Below are positions 33,899 through 42,406 of a stretch of DNA of 64,000 bases, one piece after another. This DNA comes from VXYL01 sp965116935. GTDB lineage: Bacteria > Pseudomonadota > Gammaproteobacteria > Pseudomonadales > Azotimanducaceae. The notes beneath the pieces were generated by a model. That model worked only from the letters and a program-made list of their open reading frames with translations. It was not told the origin of the DNA and did not search any database. Every line of letters starts with the position of its first letter. Within the stretch, counting starts at the first letter, position 1. The position numbers and the translations under genes were made by a program. The stretch covers positions 1,922,001 through 1,986,000 of the forward strand of contig OZ220737.1 of assembly GCA_965116935.1 (NCBI GenBank), in the 5' to 3' direction.

Positions 33899-34053
33899 CT
33901 GGTCGCCGAAAGCCGTCGAGAGCCTGCCGAATAGCCAAAATGTTGGAGAGCCGCAACCATAGCACGCAAGGTGCCGGACCGGCTCTGCGGCCCTCGCATG
34001 CACCTGCCGCGAATGGGGAAGCCCCGCCGCAAGACACGGGCCGCCGCGGTCCG

Positions 34054-34740
34054 ATGGCGGCGCGGCCGAAGCCGGCACGGGCGGGCGCGTCGGAACTGCC
34101 CCGGGAGCGAGCGCTCCAAGGCGACGCTTCGCACCTGCGCGATGCGGAACTGGTGGCGCTGGTGCTGCGCACCGGTCACGCCGGACAGGACGCCGTGGAG
34201 CTGGCAGAGGAGTTGCTGCAAAGGTTCGATGGCGTGCGGGGGCTCATGAGCCAGAGCGCCGGGGTGCTTGCGACCATCACCGGTCTCGGCGACGCGAAAG
34301 TTGCGGGCCTGCTTGCGGTGCGCGAGCTCGGCAAGCGTTTCGAGCGCGAGGGCTTCCGCAAGCGCCGCATCATCCGTGGCGCCGAAGACGCGCGCGGCTA
34401 CCTGTATCTGCACCTGGCGGGAATGGAGCGCGAAGTCTTGGGCGCGCTCCTGCTCGACGCCCGCAACCGATTGCTGGCGACGGAGGACCTGTTCTGGGGC
34501 TCGGTAGATCGCTCCATCGTCTATCCACGCGAGGTGCTGAAGGCGTGCATGCGCCGCAACGCAGCCGCCATCGTGCTCTACCACAACCACCCATCCGGCA
34601 CCGCCGAGCCGAGCGCCGCCGACCAGCACATCACGCGGCGCCTGAAGACCGTGCTCGACGAGGTGGACGTGCGGCTGGTGGATCACCTAATCATCGGCGC
34701 CGAGGGAATCGTATCGATGGCGGAACGGGGACAGCTTTGA
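34054..34740 (+). CDS. radC: RadC-family JAB-domain protein
   Basis: About 228 residues. N-terminal helix-hairpin-helix-like part (LRDAELVALVLRTGHAGQDA, GLGDAKVAGLLAVREL), then a JAB/MPN metalloprotease-like domain with the intact metal motif HNHPSGTAEPSAAD. The biological role of RadC is unsettled; the old DNA-repair label has been questioned. The ATG at 34054 gives the typical length, while one at 33940 adds an atypical N-terminus. Divergent from coaBC, as in many gammaproteobacteria. Confidence 0.9.
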   Translation: MAARPKPARAGASELPRERALQGDASHLRDAELVALVLRTGHAGQDAVELAEELLQRFDGVRGLMSQSAGVLATITGLGDAKVAGLLAVRELGKRFEREGFRKRRIIRGAEDARGYLYLHLAGMEREVLGALLLDARNRLLATEDLFWGSVDRSIVYPREVLKACMRRNAAAIVLYHNHPSGTAEPSAADQHITRRLKTVLDEVDVRLVDHLIIGAEGIVSMAERGQL

Positions 34741-34843
34741 TTTAGGCAGATCGCGCCAGCATGCAGACTCGACGAGGCTTCGACTGCGAGCCGCCGATTT
34801 CCTGTGCGACATCCCCTACACCCCCGTGCGCTACGTCCAACCT

Positions 34844-34872
34844 TTGCCTCGCACGCCCGCTTAAGGTATAAA
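34844..34872 (+). promoter_or_regulatory. Sigma-70-type promoter for rpmB-rpmG
   Basis: TTGCCT at 34844-34849 and TATAAA at 34867-34872 with a 17-base spacer, about 30 bases upstream of the rpmB start. Both boxes are close to consensus, and the position fits a strong ribosomal-protein promoter. Confidence 0.7.
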
Positions 34873-34901
34873 CGCCGCCCTTTCGACGGCAGAGCCAACC
34901 G

Positions 34902-35168
34902 ATGTCCCAGGTTTGCGAAGTCACCGGCAAGCGGCCGATGGCGGGCAACAATGTCTCGCACGCGAACAACCACACCAAGCGGCGGTTCCAGCCCAACCTG
35001 CACTACCACCGCTTCTACGTGCCGTCCGAAGATCGCTTCGTGCGGCTCAGGGTGTCGGCTGCCGGAATGCGGATCATCGACAAGCGCGGCATCGAGGCGG
35101 TGCTGCAGGATTTGGGCAAGCTGCGCCGGCCGCCGCAAGCCGCCTCGCCGAGCGCCAAAGGAGAATAG
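34902..35168 (+). CDS. rpmB: 50S ribosomal protein L28
   Basis: 88 residues. SQVCEVTGKRPMAGNNVSHANN at the N-terminus and TKRRFQPNLHYHRFYVPSE are diagnostic, followed by MRIIDKRGIEAVL. Slightly longer than the E. coli protein because of a Pro/Ala-rich tail. Only one Cys, so this is the zinc-independent form. Directly upstream of rpmG, the standard pair. Confidence 0.96.
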   Translation: MSQVCEVTGKRPMAGNNVSHANNHTKRRFQPNLHYHRFYVPSEDRFVRLRVSAAGMRIIDKRGIEAVLQDLGKLRRPPQAASPSAKGE

Positions 35169-35171
35169 CCA

Positions 35172-35342
35172 ATGGCCAAGAAGGGCAAGCGCGAGAAGAT
35201 CAAGATGGTGTCGAGCGCCGACACCGGGCACTACTACACCACCACGAAGAACAAGACCTCGACGCCGGACAAGCTCGAGTTTCGCAAGTTCGATCCGGTG
35301 GTGCGGCGGCACGTTGCCTACCGGGAAGCGAAGATCAAGTAA
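35172..35342 (+). CDS. rpmG: 50S ribosomal protein L33
   Basis: 56 residues, starting at the ATG 3 bases after rpmB with GGAGA upstream. MAKKGKREKIKMVSSADTGH, then YYTTTKNKTSTPDKLEFRKF and a basic C-terminus identify L33. It lacks the four Cys of zinc-binding L33, so it is the Cys-minus paralogue that does not depend on zinc. Confidence 0.96.
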   Translation: MAKKGKREKIKMVSSADTGHYYTTTKNKTSTPDKLEFRKFDPVVRRHVAYREAKIK

Positions 35343-35378
35343 CTCAAGCGCCCTGCATCGCGGGGCAAGTCGGCAACC

Positions 35379-36188
35379 GTGCCTGAGCTGCCGGAGGTCG
35401 AGACCACACGGCGCGGTCTCTCCCGGGCGGTTCCCGGGCGACGACTGCAACGAATTGTCGTCCGCAATCCGGCGCTGCGCTGGCCGGTGCGCCTGCCACC
35501 CGACATTGTCGGTGAGCGTTTCGGTGAGGTCGGTCGACGCGGCAAATACCTGCTGCTGCCCCTCGACAGCGGCGGCCTCATTCTTCATCTCGGGATGTCC
35601 GGGCACTTGGCATTCGTGGGCGCGGACCGCGACGCCGGCAAGCACGATCACATCGACCTCGTGCTCGACGATGGCCGCGCCGTGCGCTTCACCGACCCAC
35701 GCCGATTTGGCAGCCTGCACTGGCAACCGTTCCCCTTGCTGGGGCATCCGCTGCTGAAGAGCCTAGGCCCCGAACCCCTGTCGGCGGATTTCGATGCCGC
35801 GTATCTGGCCTCCGAAGCACGCGGGCGGCGCACCGCCATCAAGTCACTGCTGATGGACGCGCGGGTGGTGGTGGGAGTGGGCAACATCTACGCCAACGAA
35901 GCGCTGTTCCTGGCCGGCATCCGACCTCGCCGCGCCGCCGGCCGCGTCTCCAAGCCCCGCCTCGCCCTGCTCGTCGCCGCCGTCAAGGCGACCCTGGCAC
36001 GAGCCATAGACACCGGCGGCACCACCCTCAGAGACTTCACCGGCACAGACGGCAAGCCCGGCTACTTCAGGCAAGAACTGCACGTATATGGCCGCGGCGG
36101 CGAGCCCTGCCGCCAGTGCCGAAAACCCCTGACGGAGGTGCGCCACGGCGGCAGAGCAACGGTGTACTGCGCCGCCTGCCAAAGCTAG
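35379..36188 (+). CDS. mutM: Formamidopyrimidine-DNA glycosylase (MutM/Fpg)
   Basis: 269 residues. Removes 8-oxoguanine and formamidopyrimidines and has AP-lyase activity. The catalytic N-terminus PELPEVETTRRGL (Pro1, Glu2) requires the GTG at 35379 as start. Also visible: the conserved Lys in GRRGKYLLL, the helix-two-turn-helix GVGNIYANEALFLAGI, and the C-terminal zinc finger CRQCRKPL ... TVYCAAC. Follows rpmG in the common rpmB-rpmG-mutM order. Confidence 0.96.
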   Translation: MPELPEVETTRRGLSRAVPGRRLQRIVVRNPALRWPVRLPPDIVGERFGEVGRRGKYLLLPLDSGGLILHLGMSGHLAFVGADRDAGKHDHIDLVLDDGRAVRFTDPRRFGSLHWQPFPLLGHPLLKSLGPEPLSADFDAAYLASEARGRRTAIKSLLMDARVVVGVGNIYANEALFLAGIRPRRAAGRVSKPRLALLVAAVKATLARAIDTGGTTLRDFTGTDGKPGYFRQELHVYGRGGEPCRQCRKPLTEVRHGGRATVYCAACQS

Positions 36189-36348
36189 GACGCCGCCTCG
36201 CTCGGCGGGAGCGAAGGCAAGCAGAGCGACCATTCGCGAACGCTCCCTGTTCGCAATCGGACACAGGCGCAACCATGCTTTTCATGGGGGAAGGGAGAAC
36301 AGCCCGCGTCGTCCACCGAAGGAAGGCGGCTCGGTCTGATGCCGCGCA

Positions 36349-36363
36349 TGGCACGGCTTTGGC
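36349..36363 (+). promoter_or_regulatory. Candidate sigma-54 promoter for the MacB-like permease
   Basis: TGGCACGGCTTTGGC keeps the invariant GG (-24) and GC (-12) with the correct spacing. One mismatch from TTGC at the -12 box. The predicted start lies about 30 bases before the ATG at 36404. A sigma-54 regulator gene lies downstream, and a better match precedes the partner operon at 42290. Confidence 0.5.
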
Positions 36364-36403
36364 ATCCTCGCCGGGAACCGTCAAAGCGCAAGGGCTTGCC
36401 GAG

Positions 36404-38875
36404 ATGACTTTCGCCTTCGTCGTGGATCTGCGTCAAGCGGCCAAGAGCCTGGCACGCTCCCCCGGCTTCTCCACGGTGGCGGTGGTGACGCTGGCCGCAA
36501 GCCTTGGTTTCGCCACCGCCATCTATGCGGCGCTCAAGCACGTCGTCATGGACCCGTTGCCGCATCCCGATTCCGAGCGCCTCATGGTGCTCGCAAGCGA
36601 GGTGCCGGGTTCAGGCACAGATGACGCATGGGGTGCTTCTACCGCCCAGTACGTGCATTTCCGCGACCATGCGCAGTCGCTGGCCGACATCGGTTTCATG
36701 GATTCGGCTTCTGTTGGTGTTGCCGGATACGGGGACGGCGGCGCCGTGAAGGCCAGCGTTGCCGTGGTCACCGCCGGCATTCACCGCATGATCGGTGCCC
36801 GCGCCCTGCACGGGCGGCTGTTCGCCGAGCCGGACGACGATCCCGGCGCGCCGCCGCTGGCCGTTCTGGGCGAAGGCTTTTGGCGCACCCACTTCGGTGC
36901 CGACCCCGACATCGTCGGCAACACGGTTCGTCTCGACATTCCGTGGGAGCAAGGTGCTATCGACGTAATCGGCGTGGCAGCGACGCCCGGTGGCACCCCA
37001 CTTGACGAAACCGACATCTGGCTACCGAAATTCCTCGACCCGGCGGGCCCCTACTACAACCAGCACAGCTACGTCGTGCTGGCTCTGCGTCGCGCGGACG
37101 TGTCGCTGGCAGCGGCGCAAGCGGATGCGCAGCGACTCACCCGCGAACTGACCACTGCATTCCCGAGTGTGTACCCCCCCAGCTTCATCGAGGACTTCGG
37201 CTTTCGCAGCCGCTGGTGTCCGCTGCGCGAGTGCATGATCCAAGGGGCGGCGGCCCCGCTGTGGATCGCCCAGGGCGGCACGGCGCTGCTCCTGCTGGTG
37301 GGATGGGTTGCGGTGGCGAACCTTTTTCTCGCGTGGATCGAAACCCGGCACCCCGAGATGGCGGTGCGGCAGGCGTTCGGCGCCGGTCGCGGGGCGGTTC
37401 TGCGCCAGCTCGCCTCGTCCAGCGCGCTGCTCGTGGCCGGTGCCTGGATCGTCGGCATCTTGATTGCCTGGTGGGTCTCAGAAGTTCTTGCCGCACTGCC
37501 TCTCGGCATTCCGCGCATGGACGAAATCGCGGTGGATGACGGCGTGCTGCTGGCCTCGCTGGTGACGGCGTTCTTGGTGGCCATCTCATTCGTTGGCCTC
37601 GCGGCATGGCGAATGCGGCGCGCTTCCGGTCGACTGGTGGAGGCTGGCCGCGGCACGACCGCCAGTCGCGACCGGCAGCGAGCGCGCAGCGCCCTGGTAG
37701 CCGCTCAGGTGGCCGTTGCGTTCGTGCTGCTGGTGGGTGCCGGCCTGCTGCTGTCGAGCTTTCGCAATCTCGCTGCGGTGAACCCGGGGATCGATCCCAC
37801 GGGTACGGTTCACATTCAGTTGGGGCCGGACAGCGGCCAGACCGGCCGCTGGCATAGCTTCCTGCAGGAACTCATCGAACGTGTGTCGGCCTTGCCGGGC
37901 GTCGACGTCGCGGGAGCATCCCAAAGCCTGCCCCTGGATCGCGGTTTCTTTGGCTGCGTGGCGCAGTACTTCGAGGACGAGGGAATCGCAGAACGTCTGG
38001 CGGCCGCAGAACTTACAAGCTGCGGCGTGCAGGACTTCGTGACTCCGGGCTACTTCGAGGCGGTGGGGATGCCCCTCCTGCGCGGACGCACGCTGGACTG
38101 GGGAGACTTCAACGACCCAGCGCGGCGGAGCGCCGTGGTCAGCGCGGCGTTCGCAGCCAAATTCTTCAACGATCAGCCAGCCATCGGCCAGCGGGTCGCT
38201 CCCTACGGATGGCCGTGGTTCACCGTGGTGGGCGTGGTGGGCGATACCTACGGCGTGTCGGTCGCCGACGAGCCCACGGCGCACGTGTACTACCCGCTCT
38301 CCGGCATACCGGCGGATGCCGGCTGGAACCCCATGGCCATGCAACTCGTGGTGCGAACTGAGCTCGGCGACCCCACGGCGATCTTGCCGACGGTGCGCCG
38401 CCTCGTGACGGAAATGGACCCGAACATCGTCATGGCCGCCGCCGAACCCTTGGCGGCGGTGCTGGAGCGCGCCACCAGCCAGGACCGATTCATGGCCGTG
38501 CTGCTCGCTGCCGCGGCCACCGCATCGCTGCTGCTGGCCGTGATTGGGCTTTACGGCGTCGTGGCCTTTCTCGCCGCGAGACGCACCGCGGAGATCGGCG
38601 TCCGGATGGCGGTGGGCGCCCGCCCAGGGGACATCCGCCGCATGATGGTGCTCGGTTCGCTCAAGACCGTCGCCTTCGGCGTCGTCATCGGCGCCGGCGC
38701 GAGCTTGGGCCTCGCGGGTTTGGTGCGCGGCGTTCTGTTCGGGGTCGCGCCCACCAATCCGGCGGTGTATGTCGCCAGTGCGCTCCTGCTGCTGCTCGCT
38801 GGCGGTGCGGCAAGCTGGCTGGCAACGCGACAGGCGACGCGCATCACGCCGCTCGACGCGCTTCGCGTGCAGTAA
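36404..38875 (+). CDS. Large MacB/FtsX-type ABC transporter permease (ADOP family)
   Basis: 823 residues. Two FtsX-like units: MacB-PCD periplasmic domains after TM1 (about 30-240) and in the second half (about 470-650), and TM clusters around 280-400 and 690-800. LRQAAKSLARSPGFSTVAVVTLAASLG and the C-terminal RQATRITPLDALRVQ are typical of long duplicated permeases without their own ATPase. It probably works with the ABC ATPase at 43795 and the HlyD adaptor at 42407. The ATG at 36404 is chosen because the upstream extension is not family-like. Confidence 0.9.
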   Translation: MTFAFVVDLRQAAKSLARSPGFSTVAVVTLAASLGFATAIYAALKHVVMDPLPHPDSERLMVLASEVPGSGTDDAWGASTAQYVHFRDHAQSLADIGFMDSASVGVAGYGDGGAVKASVAVVTAGIHRMIGARALHGRLFAEPDDDPGAPPLAVLGEGFWRTHFGADPDIVGNTVRLDIPWEQGAIDVIGVAATPGGTPLDETDIWLPKFLDPAGPYYNQHSYVVLALRRADVSLAAAQADAQRLTRELTTAFPSVYPPSFIEDFGFRSRWCPLRECMIQGAAAPLWIAQGGTALLLLVGWVAVANLFLAWIETRHPEMAVRQAFGAGRGAVLRQLASSSALLVAGAWIVGILIAWWVSEVLAALPLGIPRMDEIAVDDGVLLASLVTAFLVAISFVGLAAWRMRRASGRLVEAGRGTTASRDRQRARSALVAAQVAVAFVLLVGAGLLLSSFRNLAAVNPGIDPTGTVHIQLGPDSGQTGRWHSFLQELIERVSALPGVDVAGASQSLPLDRGFFGCVAQYFEDEGIAERLAAAELTSCGVQDFVTPGYFEAVGMPLLRGRTLDWGDFNDPARRSAVVSAAFAAKFFNDQPAIGQRVAPYGWPWFTVVGVVGDTYGVSVADEPTAHVYYPLSGIPADAGWNPMAMQLVVRTELGDPTAILPTVRRLVTEMDPNIVMAAAEPLAAVLERATSQDRFMAVLLAAAATASLLLAVIGLYGVVAFLAARRTAEIGVRMAVGARPGDIRRMMVLGSLKTVAFGVVIGAGASLGLAGLVRGVLFGVAPTNPAVYVASALLLLLAGGAASWLATRQATRITPLDALRVQ

Positions 38876-38906
38876 GCGGCAGAGAGCGGCAGAAAGCGAG
38901 GCGCTA

Positions 38907-39035
38907 TCAGCCTGTCGGACTTTGCCGCGCCAGCGGCGAAGTGCGCCAGGCTGATAGCCGTAGCTGCGAGCGAACGCGAGCACGAAGGCCAGCAGTTCGC
39001 GCCAGCGAACTGCCAAACGCGCCCGTCAGGGCGCG
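38907..39035. repeat. 130-base palindromic repeat, copy A
   Basis: Begins CAGCCTGTCGGACTTTGCCG and ends CAGGGCGCG, with internal hairpins (CAGCCTG/CAGGCTG and GCAGTTCGC/GCGAACTGC). A nearly identical copy of the same length lies at 41903-42034, flanking the two-component gene pair on the other side. A partial copy lies at about 19065-19110. Confidence 0.85.
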
Positions 39036-39106
39036 GTGTCTCGGCGAAAGGAGGCCGGTCGATTCCCCGCACTTCATGAATAATCCGGGCCAAACACTCT
39101 CTCACG

Positions 39107-40477
39107 GTGGAACCATTGCCCCAGCCGAGTCAGCCGACGATTCTCGTCGCGGATGATCAGCCGCACATCCTCGAGGCGTTGCGCCTGCTGCTGAAGGGCG
39201 CGGGTATGGCGGTGCTGACGGCGCACTCGCCAGACGAAGTGCTGAGGGTGGCGGCCGGCCGCGATCTCGATGGCGTGCTGGTGGACCTCAACTACACCCG
39301 CGACACCACCTCCGGCACCGAAGGCATGGATCTCCTGCGCTCCCTCAGAGAACTCGACGCCACGCTTCCCGTCGTCACCATGACGGCCTGGGGCAGCGTC
39401 GAAGGTGCCGTGGAGGCGATGCGTCGGGGCGCCGGCGATTACGTCGAGAAGCCTTGGGACAACGACCGCCTCGTGGCGACGCTCAGCACGCAAGTGCAGC
39501 TTGGCCGCGCCCGCCGGCTCGGCCGGCGCCTTGCCGACGCAGAGCGGCGGCGCGAACTTGGCTCCACCGCGGACTTCGTGGCAGGTTCCCCCGCCATGCA
39601 GCCCGTGCTGGAGTTGATCGCCAACATTGCGCCTTCCGACGCCAACGTCCTCGTCACCGGCGAGCACGGCACCGGCAAGGAAGTGGTGGCTCGGCGGCTG
39701 CACGCGCTCTCCAAGCGCGCCGGCCAGGCATTGGTGACAGTGAACGCCGGCGGCTTCAGCGACGGCGTGTTCGAGAGCGAGCTCTTTGGCCATGTGCGCG
39801 GTGCCTTCACCGATGCCAAGAGCGACCGCGCTGGCTGCTTTGAACTCGCCCACGAAGGCACGCTGTTTCTCGACGAGATCGCCAACCTGCCCTGGACACA
39901 ACAGGGCAAGCTGCTCCGAGCATTGGAGAACCGCGAAATCCAGCGGGTTGGCTCGAGCAAGGTGCGGCGGGTGGACGCGCGGGTGATTTCGGCGACCAAC
40001 GCCGACATCGCGGACGCGGTGGCGAAACGCGAGTTCCGCGAAGACCTGCTCTATCGGCTCAACACCGTGGAAATCCACCTGCCGCCCCTGCGCGAGCGAA
40101 CGCAAGACATCGCCGAGCTTGCCACCAGCTTCCTCGCCCGCGAGGCAGCGCACTACGGCAGGTCTGTCGATAGCTTCAGCGACGAAGCCATGCATGCGCT
40201 CCTGCGCCACCCTTGGCCCGGCAACGTACGCGAGTTGCACCATGCGGTGGAGCGGGCCGTACTGGTGGCTGGCGGCGGTGTCGTCGCCGAGGCCGACTTG
40301 GGTCTCGCGAGCCCGGCCGGCGACGCGAACCTCGATGCCATGACCTTGGCGCAAGCGGAATGCGTGCTGGTGGCAAGGGCGATGAAGCGCCACGGCGACA
40401 ACGTCAGCCGGGCGGCGCGGGACCTCGGCATCAGTCGCGCGGCGCTCTACCGCAAGATTGAACGTTGCGGGCTTTGA
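39107..40477 (+). CDS. Sigma-54-dependent response regulator (NtrC type) with GAFTDA loop
   Basis: 456 residues. Receiver domain 1-130 (ILVADDQPHILEAL, phosphoacceptor Asp in VLVDLNYTRD, VVTMTAWGS), AAA+ domain about 150-390 (Walker A GEHGTGKE, Walker B GTLFLDEIANLP, NVRELHHAVERAV), and an HTH at the C-terminus (NVSRAARDLGISRAALYRKI). The L1 loop reads GAFTDA rather than GAFTGA. GTG start. It probably activates the promoters at 42290 and 36349. Overlaps the kinase gene. Confidence 0.93.
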   Translation: MEPLPQPSQPTILVADDQPHILEALRLLLKGAGMAVLTAHSPDEVLRVAAGRDLDGVLVDLNYTRDTTSGTEGMDLLRSLRELDATLPVVTMTAWGSVEGAVEAMRRGAGDYVEKPWDNDRLVATLSTQVQLGRARRLGRRLADAERRRELGSTADFVAGSPAMQPVLELIANIAPSDANVLVTGEHGTGKEVVARRLHALSKRAGQALVTVNAGGFSDGVFESELFGHVRGAFTDAKSDRAGCFELAHEGTLFLDEIANLPWTQQGKLLRALENREIQRVGSSKVRRVDARVISATNADIADAVAKREFREDLLYRLNTVEIHLPPLRERTQDIAELATSFLAREAAHYGRSVDSFSDEAMHALLRHPWPGNVRELHHAVERAVLVAGGGVVAEADLGLASPAGDANLDAMTLAQAECVLVARAMKRHGDNVSRAARDLGISRAALYRKIERCGL

Positions 40478-41820
40478 TCCCGAGAGATCGTCCTCCAAGA
40501 CGGGGCAGAGACGCCCGCCTGCTCCCGGTCGCGGTGGCTCTGGGGGCCGGTCTGCCGGGCAGTGCCGTGGCGTTGGCGCTGCTCTGGACGCAGGAACATC
40601 CGGCCACTTTGCAGTGGGCGCTCACCGCGGTGGTGGTTGCCGCATGGCTCGCCGCGGCCCTTGTTCTGCGCACCGCGCTGCACCGCACGCTGCGAACCAT
40701 GGCAAGCCTGCTCGGTGCCTTGCGCACCGGCGACTACTCCATCCGCGCCCGCCATGCCGGCGGTGACGATCCCCTCTCCCTCGTCTATGTCGAGATCAAC
40801 GGCTTGGAGCGTCAGCTTCGCGAGCAGCGTCTCGGCGCCGTGGAGGCGAGCGACCTGCTGCATCGGGTGCTGGCGGAGATCGACACCGCAGTAATGGCCT
40901 TCGACGAGCAGTCGGCGCTGCGCGTCATCAACCGGGCGGGGGAACGCTTGCTCGGCGGCGCGGCCGCTGACCTGATCGGCAGGTCTGCCCACGAACTGCA
41001 CCTCGGCGAAGCCTTGGCCGGTGACGCGCCCCGCACGGTGGTTCGAGAAGATGCATCCGCGCGGCACCATTGGCAGGTCCGACGCAACGTGATTCGGCAG
41101 GGCGGCAAGCGGCTGACGCTGGTGGTGATGACGGACCTTGAACGCACGCTGCGCGAGGAGGAGCGGGCAGCCTGGCGGCGACTCGTGCGCGTGCTGGGGC
41201 ATGAGATCAACAACTCGCTGGCGCCCATCAAGTCCATTGCCGAGAGCGTCCGTGCGCTGCTGCGCGAGCACGCCGGGCGTGGCGACTGGACTGCAGATGC
41301 CGACAACGGCCTGGACGTCGTTGCGAGTCGGGCCGAGTCCCTGCGGCGCTTCCTTGCCTCCTATGCACGGCTGGCGCGTTTGCCGCCGCCGACATTGGCA
41401 CCGGTGGATGTTGCCGTTTGGGTGCGGCAGGTTGCTGAGCTCGAGACGCGCATGTCGGTTTCGGTGCGGGGCGTGGAAGGCGTCGAAGTTCGGGCCGATC
41501 GGGACCAGCTCGACCAGGCCCTCATCAACTTGATCGCCAATGCGGTCGATGCGTCGCTCGAAACCGGTGGCGGGGTCGAAGTCCACTGGCGGCTCGAGGG
41601 TGATCGGGTGGCGGTGATGGTCGAAGACGAAGGCGCCGGCATCGCCGAGAGCGATAGCCTGTTCGTGCCCTTCTACACCACCAAGCCCGGCGGCTCCGGC
41701 ATCGGTCTCGTGCTGAGCCAACACATCGCCGAGAACCACGGCGGTTCGCTGACGCTCCGCAACCGCACGGACCGCCAAGGCGTGCGCGCCCGGCTGACCT
41801 TGCCGCTGAGAAACGACTAA
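40465..41820 (+). CDS. Membrane sensor histidine kinase
   Basis: 451 residues. Two TM helices (about 18-42 and 50-68), a HAMP-like linker, a PAS-like domain (about 130-210), the H-box VLGHEINNSLAPIKSIAES with the phosphorylated His, and a HATPase with the N-box (LINLIANAVDAS), G1 (VEDEGAGI) and G2 (GSGIGLVLS). TTG starts at 40465 or 40474; the second forms a TTGA overlap with the regulator stop, so coupling is likely. Cognate kinase of the regulator just upstream. Confidence 0.92.
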   Translation: MRALIPRDRPPRRGRDARLLPVAVALGAGLPGSAVALALLWTQEHPATLQWALTAVVVAAWLAAALVLRTALHRTLRTMASLLGALRTGDYSIRARHAGGDDPLSLVYVEINGLERQLREQRLGAVEASDLLHRVLAEIDTAVMAFDEQSALRVINRAGERLLGGAAADLIGRSAHELHLGEALAGDAPRTVVREDASARHHWQVRRNVIRQGGKRLTLVVMTDLERTLREEERAAWRRLVRVLGHEINNSLAPIKSIAESVRALLREHAGRGDWTADADNGLDVVASRAESLRRFLASYARLARLPPPTLAPVDVAVWVRQVAELETRMSVSVRGVEGVEVRADRDQLDQALINLIANAVDASLETGGGVEVHWRLEGDRVAVMVEDEGAGIAESDSLFVPFYTTKPGGSGIGLVLSQHIAENHGGSLTLRNRTDRQGVRARLTLPLRND

Positions 41821-42289
41821 TCCGGTCAGGCTGTGTCCGCGAGCGAACACTGCATTTCTGAAACCGGACGCTGGATCGCTCCTCCTAGGGCGTTTTTCAC
41901 ACTAGCAGCCTGTCGGACTTTGCCGCGCCAGCGGCGAAGTCCGCCAAGCTGCTAGCCGTAGCTGCGAGCGAACGCGAGCACGAAGGCCAGCAGTTCGCGC
42001 CAGCGAACTGCCAACGCGCCCTTCAGGGCGCGCTAGCGTTCTGGTCACCGAAAACTACCTGGATCAACCGGCGACAGCTACCAAGGTCCTGGCGACAACC
42101 GATCGAAAACGAGGCCGCCTTTGGAGGGAAGGCATCCTGCCTTCCCTGCGTGCCGTCAGGCACGCCTATCGGCGTGCAGGGAAGGCAAGATGCCTTTCCT
42201 CCAAGGGCCACGCCGTCCGATGGATTGTGAACACCCCCTAGAAGCTTCTCTACCGGCATTTTGCGCCGGTCAGCGCCATGGGGATCACT
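41821..42289. repeat. Two palindromic repeats upstream of the efflux adaptor
   Basis: 41903-42034 is a second copy of the 130-base element seen at 38907. About 42118-42208 is a paired element with arms CCTTTGGAGGGAAGGCATCC and the near-exact complement, plus inner hairpin GCGTGCC/GGCACGC. No gene is supported. The sigma-54 promoter follows at once. Confidence 0.85.
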
Positions 42290-42304
42290 TGGCACAACCC
42301 TTGC
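42290..42304 (+). promoter_or_regulatory. Sigma-54 promoter of the HlyD adaptor-ATPase operon
   Basis: TGGCACAACCCTTGC matches the -24/-12 consensus TGGCAC-N5-TTGC fully. It lies about 115 bases upstream of the ATG at 42407 and inside a longer in-frame extension, which argues that the true start is downstream of it. The regulator and kinase genes directly upstream are the likely controllers. Confidence 0.75.
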
Positions 42305-42406
42305 GTACTCGTGCCAATGGCAAACGGAAGAGCACGAGTAGCCTTGCCGGCGCGGCGACTTGCTGCCGTGCGCGAGGCTGCGCGGGGAGACGAAGCGGCA
42401 GAAGGC

